From Streptomyces sp. NBC_01723 (GTDB taxonomy: Bacteria > Actinomycetota > Actinomycetes > Streptomycetales > Streptomycetaceae), in contig NZ_CP109171.1 of NCBI RefSeq assembly GCF_036246005.1, positions 2,840,001 through 2,904,000 on the forward strand: a stretch of 64,000 nt of DNA. Reading direction: 5' to 3'. A model generated the notes under the pieces. The model saw only the letters and a list, made by a program, of their open reading frames with translations, was not told the DNA's origin and searched no databases. Position numbers and translations under genes: made by a program. Shown here piece after piece: positions 56,401 through 64,000 of the stretch (within the stretch, counting starts at the first letter, position 1; each line of letters opens with the position of its first letter).

Positions 56401-57873
56401 CTACTTGAAGGCGGCGAAGGCCTTCGCGAAGGCGTTCGCCTCCTGGTCGATCGAGCTGCACGTCGCGTCGGCCGCGGGCTTGGGGCCGCCGGGGCACGCC
56501 TTGTCGCGGGTCGCGGACCACATGGACAGTCCGCCCAGGCCCTTGGACTCGGCGAACTTCACGAGCTGGCCGGCGTCCTCGACGGTGAAGACCTCGGAGA
56601 CGACGTCGTTGACGCCGATCATCGGGGTGACGGCGACCGTCTTCCAGGCTTCGTCGTCGGAGCGGCCGAGGACGCCCTTGACCTGCGCCTGGGTGGCGGT
56701 GGCGGCCTGCTCGGCGTAGGTGCCCATGTCGTCGCTGTACGCGGGCCCGTAGTCCATCGCCATGATGTTGACGGTGCCGATGTCCACGCCGTTCTCCTTC
56801 GCGTCGGCGAGGAGGTCGACGCCCGCCTGGGTCAGGCCCTCGGGCATGACGGGGAGGGTGAAGGAGACGTCCAGGCCGGGGTGTTCCTTCTGGAGGGCGG
56901 CGATGGCCTGGGCGCGGCGGGTGTTGGCGGCGGTGTCGGGCAGCGCGCCGCCCTCGACGTCGAAGTCGACCTTGGTGAGGTCGTAGGCGTCGACGACCTT
57001 GCCGTACGCCGCCGCCAGCGCGTCCACGGACGTACAGGTGGTGCCCAGTTCGGAGCCGGAGGCGCCGCCGAAGGAGACACGGACGTCGCCGCCCTCGGCG
57101 CGCAGGGCACCTATCTGCTTGGCCACCGCGTCGCTCGCGAGGTCGGTGACGCCGCCCCACTTGGGGGTGCAGCCGCCGCCGTCGGTGACGAAGGCGAGGG
57201 TGTAGTCCTTCACCCCGGTGGCCTCGGCGTTGGCGAGGAGGTCGTAGGACGGGTAGAGGGAGGTGTCGACGTACGGCGCGAAGCCGGCGCCGGCCGCGGT
57301 GCCGTTGCCCGGTGTCGAGGTGGGCGCCGGGGTGGTGGCGGTGCCGGTGGGGTCGGGCTCGGCGGAGTCGGTGGCCGTGGGGGCCGGGGTGGAGGTCGGG
57401 GCCGGGGGCTCGGTGGGGCGACCGCTGGGCTCGGGGGTGGCGCCGTCGTCCGCCGCGCACTCGGCGTCGTCGACGAGGCAACCGGTCGGCTCGTCCGTGC
57501 CGTTGACGACGAAGCCGACGGTGACGGACTCGCCGGCCTTCAGGCCGTCCGTGTCCCACTTCGGCGGGGTCACGGTGACGTGCTGCCCGCTCACCTTCGA
57601 CTCGGCGTTCCACAGCGAGCCCAGCTTCGTCCCGCCGGGCAGGTCGAACTCCAGTGTCCAGTCCGGCTTCGCCTCGCCGCTGCCGTTGGTGACGACGTAC
57701 TGGGCGGTGTAGCCGTTCGACCACGCACTGGTCTTCGTGTAGACGGCGCCCACCGGGGCCGCCTGGGCGGTACTGGTGAACAGCAGCGCGCCGCCGCCGG
57801 CCACGGCCGCCGCGACGACGGTGCCGATCGCCTTGTTCCTGCCACTGACCCTGCGTCGGTGCGTGCGCGTCAT
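56401..57873 (-). CDS. Secreted chitinase, CBM2 plus GH18
   Basis: 490 aa. The signal peptide (RNKAIGTVVAAAVAGGGALLFTSTAQA) is followed by a CBM2-like carbohydrate-binding domain (about 38-135: SAWSNGYTAQYVVTNGSGEAKPDWTLEFDLPGG...). A Pro/Thr linker leads to a GH18 barrel: YDLLANAEATGVKDYTLAFVTDGGG, VRVSFGGASGSELG and LTKVDFDVEGGAL (DxxxD-x-E, catalytic Glu near 306). MDYGPAYSDDMGTYA and WSATRDKACPGG are substrate-cleft segments. It resembles Streptomyces ChiC/ChiD-type enzymes with insertion-free barrel. It hydrolyses chitin outside the cell. Confidence 0.9.
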   Translation of the reverse strand: MTRTHRRRVSGRNKAIGTVVAAAVAGGGALLFTSTAQAAPVGAVYTKTSAWSNGYTAQYVVTNGSGEAKPDWTLEFDLPGGTKLGSLWNAESKVSGQHVTVTPPKWDTDGLKAGESVTVGFVVNGTDEPTGCLVDDAECAADDGATPEPSGRPTEPPAPTSTPAPTATDSAEPDPTGTATTPAPTSTPGNGTAAGAGFAPYVDTSLYPSYDLLANAEATGVKDYTLAFVTDGGGCTPKWGGVTDLASDAVAKQIGALRAEGGDVRVSFGGASGSELGTTCTSVDALAAAYGKVVDAYDLTKVDFDVEGGALPDTAANTRRAQAIAALQKEHPGLDVSFTLPVMPEGLTQAGVDLLADAKENGVDIGTVNIMAMDYGPAYSDDMGTYAEQAATATQAQVKGVLGRSDDEAWKTVAVTPMIGVNDVVSEVFTVEDAGQLVKFAESKGLGGLSMWSATRDKACPGGPKPAADATCSSIDQEANAFAKAFAAFK

Positions 57874-58003
57874 GTGCCTGCCTTCGCTGTTCACGGTGCC
57901 CCCGGCGGGGAACGTCCGGGGATGGGGGTGCGGCAGCACGCTAGCGAGCCGGAAACGGGCAAAGAGCCTGATCCGGGCGGGGTTCGGCGATCTTAGGGTG
58001 CGC

Positions 58004-59428
58004 TTAAGGAAGAGATCGGGGCCGATTAATGCCGGCCGTCCGCCGGGGCTGCCGGCGGCGCCGCACCGCTCCCCGGTGGCCGCGCCGCTCGGGCGCCGTC
58101 CGCCCGTCGAGCTGCACCCAGATGCGCACCTCGGTGCCGCCCAGCACGGAGGAGCCGATGCGGACGTCGCCGCCGGTCGACTCGGCCATGCGGCGCACGA
58201 TGTCCAGGCCGAGCCCGGTCGAGCCGTCGCTGCCCGAACCCCGGCCGCGGGCCATCGCCGCCTCCGGGTCGGGTATGCCGGCGCCCGCGTCCGACACGAG
58301 CACGATCACCGCGTCCTCGCCGTTGTGCAGGTCGACCGCGAAGGCGGTGCCCTCGGCGGTGTGCCGGAAGACGTTGCCGAGCAGGGCGTCGAGGGAGGCG
58401 GCCAGGTCGGCGCGGGCCACGGGGATGCGCACCGGCCGGTCGGCGCCGGCCACCCGCCACTTGCGGCCCTCGTCCTCGGCGAGCGCGGACCAGAACCCCA
58501 TCCGCTCGCGCACCACCTCGGCCGCGTCGCACCCGGCGCCCGGACCGGCGGCGGCCGTCTGCGGCTTGGCGTCCCGGGCGGTGCGGATGATGGTGTCGAC
58601 CTCGCGCTCCAACTGCTCGACGGCGGACCGGGTCTGCTCGGCGGCCGGCCCGTCGCCGAGCGAGGCCGCGTTGAGCCGCAGCACGGTCAGCGGCGTACGG
58701 AGGCGGTGGGACAGGTCGGCGGCCAGCTCGCGTTCGTTGGCGAGGAGCTGGACCACCTGGTCGGCCATGGAGTTGAACGCGACGGCCGCGAGCCGCAGTT
58801 CGGTCGGCCCCTCCACGGGCACCCGCGAGCCCAGCCGTCCCTCCCCCAACTGGTGCGCGCCCTCGACCAGGCGCTGCGCGGGCCGCACCATCCGCACGCC
58901 CAGCCGGTCGGCGACCGCGACGGAGCCGACGATCAGGGCGGCGCCGACCGCGGCGAGCACCGCCCAGGCCGTCGCGACCCCGTTGGTGACCTCGGACTCG
59001 GGGACGTACACCTCGACCACGGCGATCTCGCCGGAGCTGAGCGCGACCGGCTGGAGCAGCGTGGAACCGCCGTCCACCTCGGTGGTGGAGGCACGGCCCA
59101 TCTCGCGCACGGCGGCGATGTCCTCGTCGGTGGCGCGCTGCCGGCCGATGTCGGCGGCCCGCTGCCCCGCGCCGTCGGTGGGCTCGCCGGACGCCGGTAT
59201 GTGCACGGCCATTCCGGCGTCCGAGCCGGCGGAGGCGACGACGCGCTCCAACTGGTCGCGGTCGGTGGTGATGGACAGCGCGGGGGCGACCGCGGCCGCC
59301 TCCCGTTCGGCGTTGGAGAAGGCGCGGTCCCGGGCCATCTCCCGGATGACGAGTCCCAGGGGGACGGCGAAGGCGACCACGACCATCGCGGTGACCGCCA
59401 GCGACACCTTGACCAGGGCCCACCTCAT
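58004..59428 (-). CDS. Sensor histidine kinase (OmpR-associated)
   Basis: 474 aa. TM1 (VKVSLAVTAMVVVAFAVPLGLVI) and TM2 (VATAWAVLAAVGAALIVGSVAVA) enclose an approximately 120-aa extracellular sensor domain. A HAMP segment, then ERELAADLSHRLRTPLTVLRL with the phospho-acceptor His (near 238). The ATPase part has LLGNVFRHTAEG (N box), VSDAGAGIPD (G1) and GSTGLGLDIVRRM (G2). Its ATG overlaps the response regulator stop (ATGA). The last 25 residues are basic. Signal unknown. Confidence 0.9.
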   Translation of the reverse strand: MRWALVKVSLAVTAMVVVAFAVPLGLVIREMARDRAFSNAEREAAAVAPALSITTDRDQLERVVASAGSDAGMAVHIPASGEPTDGAGQRAADIGRQRATDEDIAAVREMGRASTTEVDGGSTLLQPVALSSGEIAVVEVYVPESEVTNGVATAWAVLAAVGAALIVGSVAVADRLGVRMVRPAQRLVEGAHQLGEGRLGSRVPVEGPTELRLAAVAFNSMADQVVQLLANERELAADLSHRLRTPLTVLRLNAASLGDGPAAEQTRSAVEQLEREVDTIIRTARDAKPQTAAAGPGAGCDAAEVVRERMGFWSALAEDEGRKWRVAGADRPVRIPVARADLAASLDALLGNVFRHTAEGTAFAVDLHNGEDAVIVLVSDAGAGIPDPEAAMARGRGSGSDGSTGLGLDIVRRMAESTGGDVRIGSSVLGGTEVRIWVQLDGRTAPERRGHRGAVRRRRQPRRTAGINRPRSLP

Positions 59429-60162
59429 CGCGGCGGCTCCGCTCCGGGCAGCCCCGGGCCCTGCGCCGGGTCCTGCAGGGGAGGCTCCAGCTTCACGCCG
59501 ACACCGCGCAGGGTGTGCAGGTAGCGCGGCCGCGCCGCGGTCTCGCCCAGCTTGCGCCGCAGCCAGGACAGATGGACGTCGATGGTCTGGTCGTCGCCGT
59601 AGGACTGCTGCCAGACCTCGGCGAGCAGTTCCTTGCGGGGGACGACGACCCCTGGCCGGCCGGCCAGGAAGGCGAGCAGGTCGAACTCGCGGCGGGTGAG
59701 GTCGAGGCGCACGCCGTCCAGGTCGGCCTGGCGGCGCAGGGGGTCGACGGTGAGGCCGCCGACCCGGATGACGGGCGAGGGCGCCGCCTCCGCCGGTCCG
59801 GTCCGGACCCGGCGCAGGACGGCGGCCATGCGGGCCGACAGGTGCTCCACGGAGAACGGCTTGGTGAGGTAGTCGTCCGCGCCCGCGTTCAACAGCCGTA
59901 CGACCTCCGCCTCGTCGTCCCGGGCGGTGGCGACGATCACGGGTACGTCGGTGATGCCGCGCAGCATCTTCAGTGCCTCGGAGCCGTCCAGGTCGGGCAG
60001 TCCGAGGTCGAGGATCACCACGTCGAAACGGAGATGGGCGACCTCGCGCAGCGCCTCCAGCGCCGTACCGACACTGCGCACGGTGTGCGAGGCGTCGGTC
60101 AGGTGCCGGATGAGCGCCGAGCGTACGAACTGGTCGTCCTCGACCACGAGCACACTTGCCAT
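59425..60162 (-). CDS. OmpR-family response regulator
   Basis: 245 aa. MASVLVVEDDQFVRSALIRHL, FDVVILDLGLPDLDG (phospho-Asp near 52), VIVATARDDEAEVVRLLNAGADDYLTKPFSVEHLSARM (Lys near 102), then a winged helix (LTRREFDLLAFLAGRPGVVVPRKELLAEVWQQSYGDDQTIDVHLSWLRRKLGE). ATG at 60162 is preceded by a TACGGT box seven bases away, so it may be leaderless. It is paired and coupled with the kinase. Confidence 0.93.
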   Translation of the reverse strand: MASVLVVEDDQFVRSALIRHLTDASHTVRSVGTALEALREVAHLRFDVVILDLGLPDLDGSEALKMLRGITDVPVIVATARDDEAEVVRLLNAGADDYLTKPFSVEHLSARMAAVLRRVRTGPAEAAPSPVIRVGGLTVDPLRRQADLDGVRLDLTRREFDLLAFLAGRPGVVVPRKELLAEVWQQSYGDDQTIDVHLSWLRRKLGETAARPRYLHTLRGVGVKLEPPLQDPAQGPGLPGAEPPR

Positions 60163-60296
60163 GGGCGGCACCGTACGCCATGCGGACCAACCCGGTGCGG
60201 GCCTGTGGACAACTCCGGTGCGGCCCTGTGCACAACTCTGCCGGGGGCCACCGTCACACTCCGTTCGGGCGACACGGGTGGGGCGGGTGAGGCAGT

Positions 60297-60860
60297 ATGG
60301 CCGCGATGCGCAGAGGACTCGTCCACGTACTTGCCTGGCTGCTCGCCACCGGCGCGGCGGTCACGCTGTCGTGGTGGGGCGTCCACACGGTGATGACGGG
60401 CACGGCCTACGACGCGCCCCGCGCGCTGCCCATCACCGCAGCCGACACGTCGGTACGGGACGCGCAGGACGCCTCCGGCGGAGAGGGTTCGCGGGCGTCG
60501 TCCACCAGCCGTCCGTCGCCGTCGGGCAGTCCTTCGCCGTCGCCGAGCGAGACCCGCCCCGCGCCCGACCCCACCCCGTCGCGGACCGCCCCTTCCAGCC
60601 CGCCCGAGCGCCCGGCGAGCCCCTCCCCCGCCACCTCCGGCGAGGTCAGGAGCTACGACACCGACGGCGGCCGCGCGGTCTTCGACCTCGACACGTCGTC
60701 CGCCTCCCTGGTGTCGGCGACGCCGGGTGCGGGCTGGTCGATGCAGGTGTGGAAGACGGAGTCGTGGATCCGGGTGGAGTTCAGCTCGGGGGCGGACCGG
60801 GTGTCGGTGTTCTGCACCTGGCACGACGGGCCGCCGCGCGTGGAGATCGGCAGCTACTGA
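60297..60860 (+). CDS. Membrane-anchored Ser/Pro-rich secreted protein, unknown
   Basis: 187 aa. One N-terminal membrane helix (LVHVLAWLLATGAAVTLSWWGVHTV), a Ser/Pro/Thr linker (about 55-115, SPSGSPSPSPSETRPAPDP) and a small globular C terminus (VRSYDTDGGRAVFDLDTSSASLVSATPGAGWSMQVWKTESWIRVEFSSGADRVSVFCTWHDG) outside the membrane. ATG at 60306 (MRRGLVH) is an alternative start. It is divergent from the response regulator gene, so it is a candidate target or accessory part. Confidence 0.72.
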   Translation: MAAMRRGLVHVLAWLLATGAAVTLSWWGVHTVMTGTAYDAPRALPITAADTSVRDAQDASGGEGSRASSTSRPSPSGSPSPSPSETRPAPDPTPSRTAPSSPPERPASPSPATSGEVRSYDTDGGRAVFDLDTSSASLVSATPGAGWSMQVWKTESWIRVEFSSGADRVSVFCTWHDGPPRVEIGSY

Positions 60861-60883
60861 GCCGACGCGCCTCGCCGGACCCC

Positions 60884-60913
60884 TGCCTCTGCGTCTGCCT
60901 CTGCGTCTGCGTC
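60884..60913. repeat. Five tandem TGCSTC hexamers
   Basis: The hexamers TGCCTC, TGCGTC, TGCCTC, TGCGTC and TGCGTC follow one another without gap, ending at the stop codon of the next, minus-strand gene (60912). It is a short microsatellite. Confidence 0.8.
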
Positions 60914-61781
60914 AGCGGAAGACGGAGGGCGGTGGCGCGGGCGAGTCCACCGCCGCCGCGTCCGTCACCGGTGTCGCGCCGCCCGTGAAGTCGGCCAGCG
61001 CGCGGCCGTGTTCCACCCGGGCGGGCTGCGGGTCGGAGGCGGCGCGGCGGGTGAGTTCGGCGACCGGCAACGGGCGGTCGGAGGCGGCGAGGACGGCGTT
61101 GCCGAAGCGCTTGCCGCGCAGCACCGCGGGGTCGGCGACGAGGGCGAGTTCCGCGAACCGGGCCGCGGCGGTGGCGATCTGGCCGCGCAGGTGGGCGAGG
61201 GGCGGGCCGTCGGCGAGGTTGGCGGCGTAGACCCCGCCGGGCGCGAGCGCGCGCCGGACCTCGTCCAGGAACTCGGCGGACGTCAGGTGGGCCGGGGTGC
61301 GGGCGCCGCTGAAGACGTCCGCGACGATCAGGTCCGCCCAGCCGTCGGGCACCTTGGCCAGTCCGGCGCGGGCGTCGGTGGAGCGCACCCGGATCCGCGC
61401 GCCGGGGTCCAGGGGCAGCTCCCGGCGGACCAGTTGGACGAGGGCGGCGTCCCGCTCGACGACCTGCTGGGTGGAGCGGGGGCGGGTGGCGGCGAGATAG
61501 CGGGCGAGGGTGAAGGCGCCGCCGCCGAGGTGCACGGCCTGGACGGGCCTGCCCGGCGGGGCGGCGAGGTCGATGACGTGCCCGAGACGGCGCTGGTACT
61601 CGAAGGACAGGTGGGTCGGGTCGTCGAGGTCGACGTGCGACTGCGGGGCCCCGTCGATCAGCAGGGTCCAGGCCCGGGTCCGGTCCCGGTCGGGGATCAG
61701 CTCGGCGCGTCCGCCGTCGACGTCCTCGACGACCCTCTCGGCGGCAGCGCGCCCGCGGCGGGCGTTCCTGGACTTTCCCAT
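60912..61781 (-). CDS. Spermidine synthase-like SAM-fold protein
   Basis: 289 aa. VQAVHLGGGAFTLARYLAATRPRSTQQVVERDAALVQLVRREL has the aminopropyltransferase-type nucleotide loop and acidic strand end, and DLIVADVFSGARTPAHLTSAEFLDEVRRALAPGGVYAANLADGP is the following active-site region. The GGGAFTLARYL replaces the more usual GGGDG, so polyamine synthesis is doubtful; a methyltransferase-like role is possible. No membrane domain. The N terminus is basic (MGKSRNARRGRAAAER). Confidence 0.75.
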   Translation of the reverse strand: MGKSRNARRGRAAAERVVEDVDGGRAELIPDRDRTRAWTLLIDGAPQSHVDLDDPTHLSFEYQRRLGHVIDLAAPPGRPVQAVHLGGGAFTLARYLAATRPRSTQQVVERDAALVQLVRRELPLDPGARIRVRSTDARAGLAKVPDGWADLIVADVFSGARTPAHLTSAEFLDEVRRALAPGGVYAANLADGPPLAHLRGQIATAAARFAELALVADPAVLRGKRFGNAVLAASDRPLPVAELTRRAASDPQPARVEHGRALADFTGGATPVTDAAAVDSPAPPPSVFR

Positions 61782-61832
61782 CGGGCCATTATCGGCGCAC
61801 CGCGCGATGGCGCCGCGCGTGGCCGGGAGGGC

Positions 61833-62231
61833 TCAGCGGCAGCTGTCGGCCGCTCTGATCAGCCGGGCCGCCTCGCCCAGCGCCTCGCGCAGCACCGCGG
61901 GGTCGGTCGCGGGGTCCGCCTCACCGGGCGGCAGCAGCCAGTCGGAGCCCTCCACGGGCGGCTCGGACGGCAGGTCGAGACTCAGCCCGCGGCCGTCCGT
62001 CTCCGTACAGGTGCTGCCCGGCACGTCCCAGGCGGCGGCGGTGCCCGGCGGCACCAGGAACCCCAGGGTGTCGCACCCGTCGTCGTGGATCACGGGACCC
62101 ACCGCCTCGCCGGCCCCCCGCCTGAGGATGTCGACCGCCTCCAGACCCTGCCGGGTCGGCACGGTGACGACATCGCAGGCCTCGCAGGGCGGATCGCTGA
62201 TCCGGCTGGTATCCATCCCGGCCTTCACCAC
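61833..62231 (-). CDS. Small protein of unknown function
   Basis: 132 aa from GTG at 62231 with GGAGGAC just upstream; ATG at 62216 is the alternative. Two cysteines in PPCEACDVV, another in DGCDTLGFLVPPGTAAAWDVPGSTCTETDGRG. The protein is acidic, with no membrane segment. I do not recognise a domain. It is divergent from the HTH/TPR regulator; the 290-nt gap holds no further gene that I see. Confidence 0.65.
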   Translation of the reverse strand: MVKAGMDTSRISDPPCEACDVVTVPTRQGLEAVDILRRGAGEAVGPVIHDDGCDTLGFLVPPGTAAAWDVPGSTCTETDGRGLSLDLPSEPPVEGSDWLLPPGEADPATDPAVLREALGEAARLIRAADSCR

Positions 62232-62521
62232 GGAAGTCCTCCTCGGACGAGCGGGTCGGGAGTCGAGGGCCTCCCGGTCACCCTGTCCAACGCGGCGGGC
62301 CGTCAACGGCTACGGCACAAGTCCGCCGCAAAGGATGGCACTTCATGGCAGATCGTGGATGAGATATCCGGTTTGTAGGCAAACAGTGCGTGGCGGCTCC
62401 GTCACAGCCGGTACGTTCTTGCTCGCCGGAAACAGGGATGCCAGGTGATGGCAGGCGGATGATTTCCGCAACTCATCTCTTTTCCGGCATGGTTCGACGG
62501 TTCGCACGAGAGGACCCGGCC

Positions 62522-63970
62522 ATGGCGTCGTCAATGGTGACCTCCGCCCAGCCTGAACGGCCGTCGCGGCCGAACCTCGCCTTCCGGCGGTTGCGCGGCA
62601 AGCGCTCGCCGGCCGAGTTCGCGGCGGCGGTCCGCCGGGCCGCGCGCGAGATCGGCGAGCGGGTGAGCTGTGACGCGCGGTACGTCGGCCGGGTCGAGGC
62701 GGGCGAGATCCGCTGTCCCAACTACGCCTACGAGCGGGTGTTCCTGCACATGTTCCCCGGTCACACGCTCACCGACCTGGGGTTCGCGCCCCGCTCGTCG
62801 GTACGCGGACGCCGGGTGCGTACCGACGAGGACGCGCTCCCGGCGCCCACCCGCCCGTCCGAACGCGCCTCGGGTGAGACGCGGGGGGCGGGTGAACCGT
62901 ATGAGACGCGTGACACGCAGGGCCCGTACGAAAAGCACGACAACAATGAGGAGAGCGACGTGCTGCGTCGCGCATTCATGACGAGCGGGGCCACCGTGGC
63001 CGCCGCCTCACTGGGCCCCCTGGGGCTCGCCCTCGACGCCGCGGCGGCCGGACGTCCCGTGCGCCGCGCGGGGTCCGGCGAGGCCTGCGCCCTCGAAGAA
63101 GCCGTCCGCCGGATCCGGCTGCTGGACGACCGGCACGGTGCGGACGGCCTCTACCGGCGCGCGGCGGCCCCGTTGCGCACCGCGTACGCGCTGCTGGACG
63201 CCGGGGCGTCCGGCCGGGCGACGGCGGACCGGCTCTACACGGGCGCCGGTGAACTGGCGATCTCCGTGGGCTGGCTGGCACACGACTCCGGGCGCTTCGA
63301 CGACGCGCGCTCCCACTACGCGGAGGCGCTGGCCACCTCCCGGATGACCGCCGACGCGGGTCTGGAGGCGCACGCCTTCTGCAACATGGCGTTCCTCGCC
63401 CGCGACGCCGGGCGGCCGCGCGAGGCGGTGCGGGCGGCCCAGGCCGCGCAGCGCGCCGCCCGACCGCTGGGCTCGGACCGGCTGATGTCGCTGCTGGCGC
63501 TGCGCGAGGCGGGCGGCTGGGCGGGGCTCGCCGACCGGGTCGGCTGCGAACAGGCACTGGCACGCTCGCAGGCCTTCTACGAGCGGGGCCCCTCGGACGC
63601 CGACCCCGAGTGGATGAGCTTCTACGGCCGCGCCGAGCTGGAAGGTCTCGAGGCGCAGTGCTGGTCCGCGCTGGGCGACTGGCACCGGGCCGCCCGGCAC
63701 GCACGACGGGCCGCAGAGTTGCAGGACCCGCACTTCACGCGGAACCTCGCGCTGTACTCGGCGGAGCTGGCGGACGACCTGGCACGCGGCGGCCACCCCG
63801 ACGAGGCGGCGGACGCCGGCCTGCGGGTCCTGGAGCTGCTGGGCGAGGTCCAGTCCTCCCGCGTCCACACCATGCTGGCCGGGACGGCCCGAGTCCTGCT
63901 GCCCCACCGCCGCAACCGGGAAGTCTCGACGTTCCTGGACCGCCACGCCACGCTGCCACGCCCGGCCTGA
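62522..63970 (+). CDS. HTH/TPR transcriptional regulator (NsdA-like layout)
   Basis: 482 aa. NLAFRRLRGKRSPAEFAAAVRRAAREIGERVSCDARYVGRVEAGEIRCPNYAYERVFLHMF is an Xre-like helix-turn-helix. A disordered linker leads to LRRAFMTSGATVAAASLGPLGLALDAAAAG, a twin-Arg-like hydrophobic segment. The C-terminal 320 residues are TPR-like helical repeats (ATADRLYTGAGELAISVGWLAHDSGRFDDARSHYAEALATSRM...). The layout resembles NsdA and related Streptomyces regulators of development and antibiotics. The ATG at 62522 follows AGGA. Confidence 0.8.
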   Translation: MASSMVTSAQPERPSRPNLAFRRLRGKRSPAEFAAAVRRAAREIGERVSCDARYVGRVEAGEIRCPNYAYERVFLHMFPGHTLTDLGFAPRSSVRGRRVRTDEDALPAPTRPSERASGETRGAGEPYETRDTQGPYEKHDNNEESDVLRRAFMTSGATVAAASLGPLGLALDAAAAGRPVRRAGSGEACALEEAVRRIRLLDDRHGADGLYRRAAAPLRTAYALLDAGASGRATADRLYTGAGELAISVGWLAHDSGRFDDARSHYAEALATSRMTADAGLEAHAFCNMAFLARDAGRPREAVRAAQAAQRAARPLGSDRLMSLLALREAGGWAGLADRVGCEQALARSQAFYERGPSDADPEWMSFYGRAELEGLEAQCWSALGDWHRAARHARRAAELQDPHFTRNLALYSAELADDLARGGHPDEAADAGLRVLELLGEVQSSRVHTMLAGTARVLLPHRRNREVSTFLDRHATLPRPA

Positions 63971-64000
63971 GACCCGCTCCCTCGCCCCGGCCGCGGGCAG

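Overview
The window is high-GC actinobacterial DNA with Streptomyces-type codon use (third codon positions almost always G or C, many GTG starts, no transposons or CRISPR). Gene content and order match, from memory, the chromosomal core of the Streptomyces coelicolor/S. lividans group around the desferrioxamine and adpA loci. All of this is reading by eye; no database search was run.

Layout. 1-5.0 kb: a Gfo/Idh/MocA oxidoreductase (cut by the window edge) divergent from a LacI regulator, a sugar isomerase-like TIM barrel, then a coupled EamA transporter/GNAT acetyltransferase pair divergent from a LysR regulator. 5.0-8.1 kb: a DUF4097 plus ribbon-helix-helix (RHH) gene pair with an elaborate palindromic and iterated promoter region, and an HxlR regulator divergent from an alpha/beta hydrolase that is frameshifted at a C tract. 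8.3-17.8 kb: secreted and envelope functions (GH3 glycosidase, lipoprotein, S37-like peptidase, a four-cysteine secreted protein, a full-length fused ABC exporter, a secreted endonuclease I). 17.8-24.6 kb: a nitrogen-catabolic set of a sodium/solute symporter, an agmatinase/guanidinobutyrase-like ureohydrolase and a coupled ThDP decarboxylase, divergent from a PucR regulator. 24.6-33.2 kb: acyl-CoA and leucine catabolism (TesB thioesterase, acyl-CoA dehydrogenase, TetR regulator, and the accD1-accA1-hmgL-acdH operon). 33.2-40.4 kb: iron acquisition, with desE, a ferrisiderophore reductase-like gene and desABCD behind two DmdR1/IdeR-type iron boxes. 40.5-45.3 kb: amino-sugar functions (GH20 hexosaminidase with a DasR-like site, glmS). 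45.4-50 kb: a YaaH-type transporter, a universal stress protein, the developmental regulator adpA with its TTA (bldA-dependent) codon, oligoribonuclease and tRNA-His. 50-58 kb: the cellobiose system cebR/cebEFG/bglC with two CebR operators, then a CBM2-GH18 chitinase. 58-64 kb: an OmpR-type two-component pair, an anchored Ser/Pro-rich protein, a spermidine synthase-like methyltransferase fold, a small unknown gene and a helix-turn-helix/TPR regulator.

How it works together. The window links polymer breakdown (chitinase, hexosaminidase, beta-glucosidase), uptake (CebEFG), amino-sugar metabolism (GlmS), amino acid and acyl-CoA catabolism, siderophore synthesis and return, and the developmental switch AdpA. 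Several operators can be read directly: iron boxes, CebR boxes, a DasR-like site, a paired TetR site, an HxlR-like inverted repeat and a LacI site over a -10 box. The least familiar element is the DUF4097/RHH pair: a 32-bp near-perfect palindrome covers the start of the RHH gene, and 135 bp further upstream there are five decamers with GGNNCC-like cores at exact 10-bp period.
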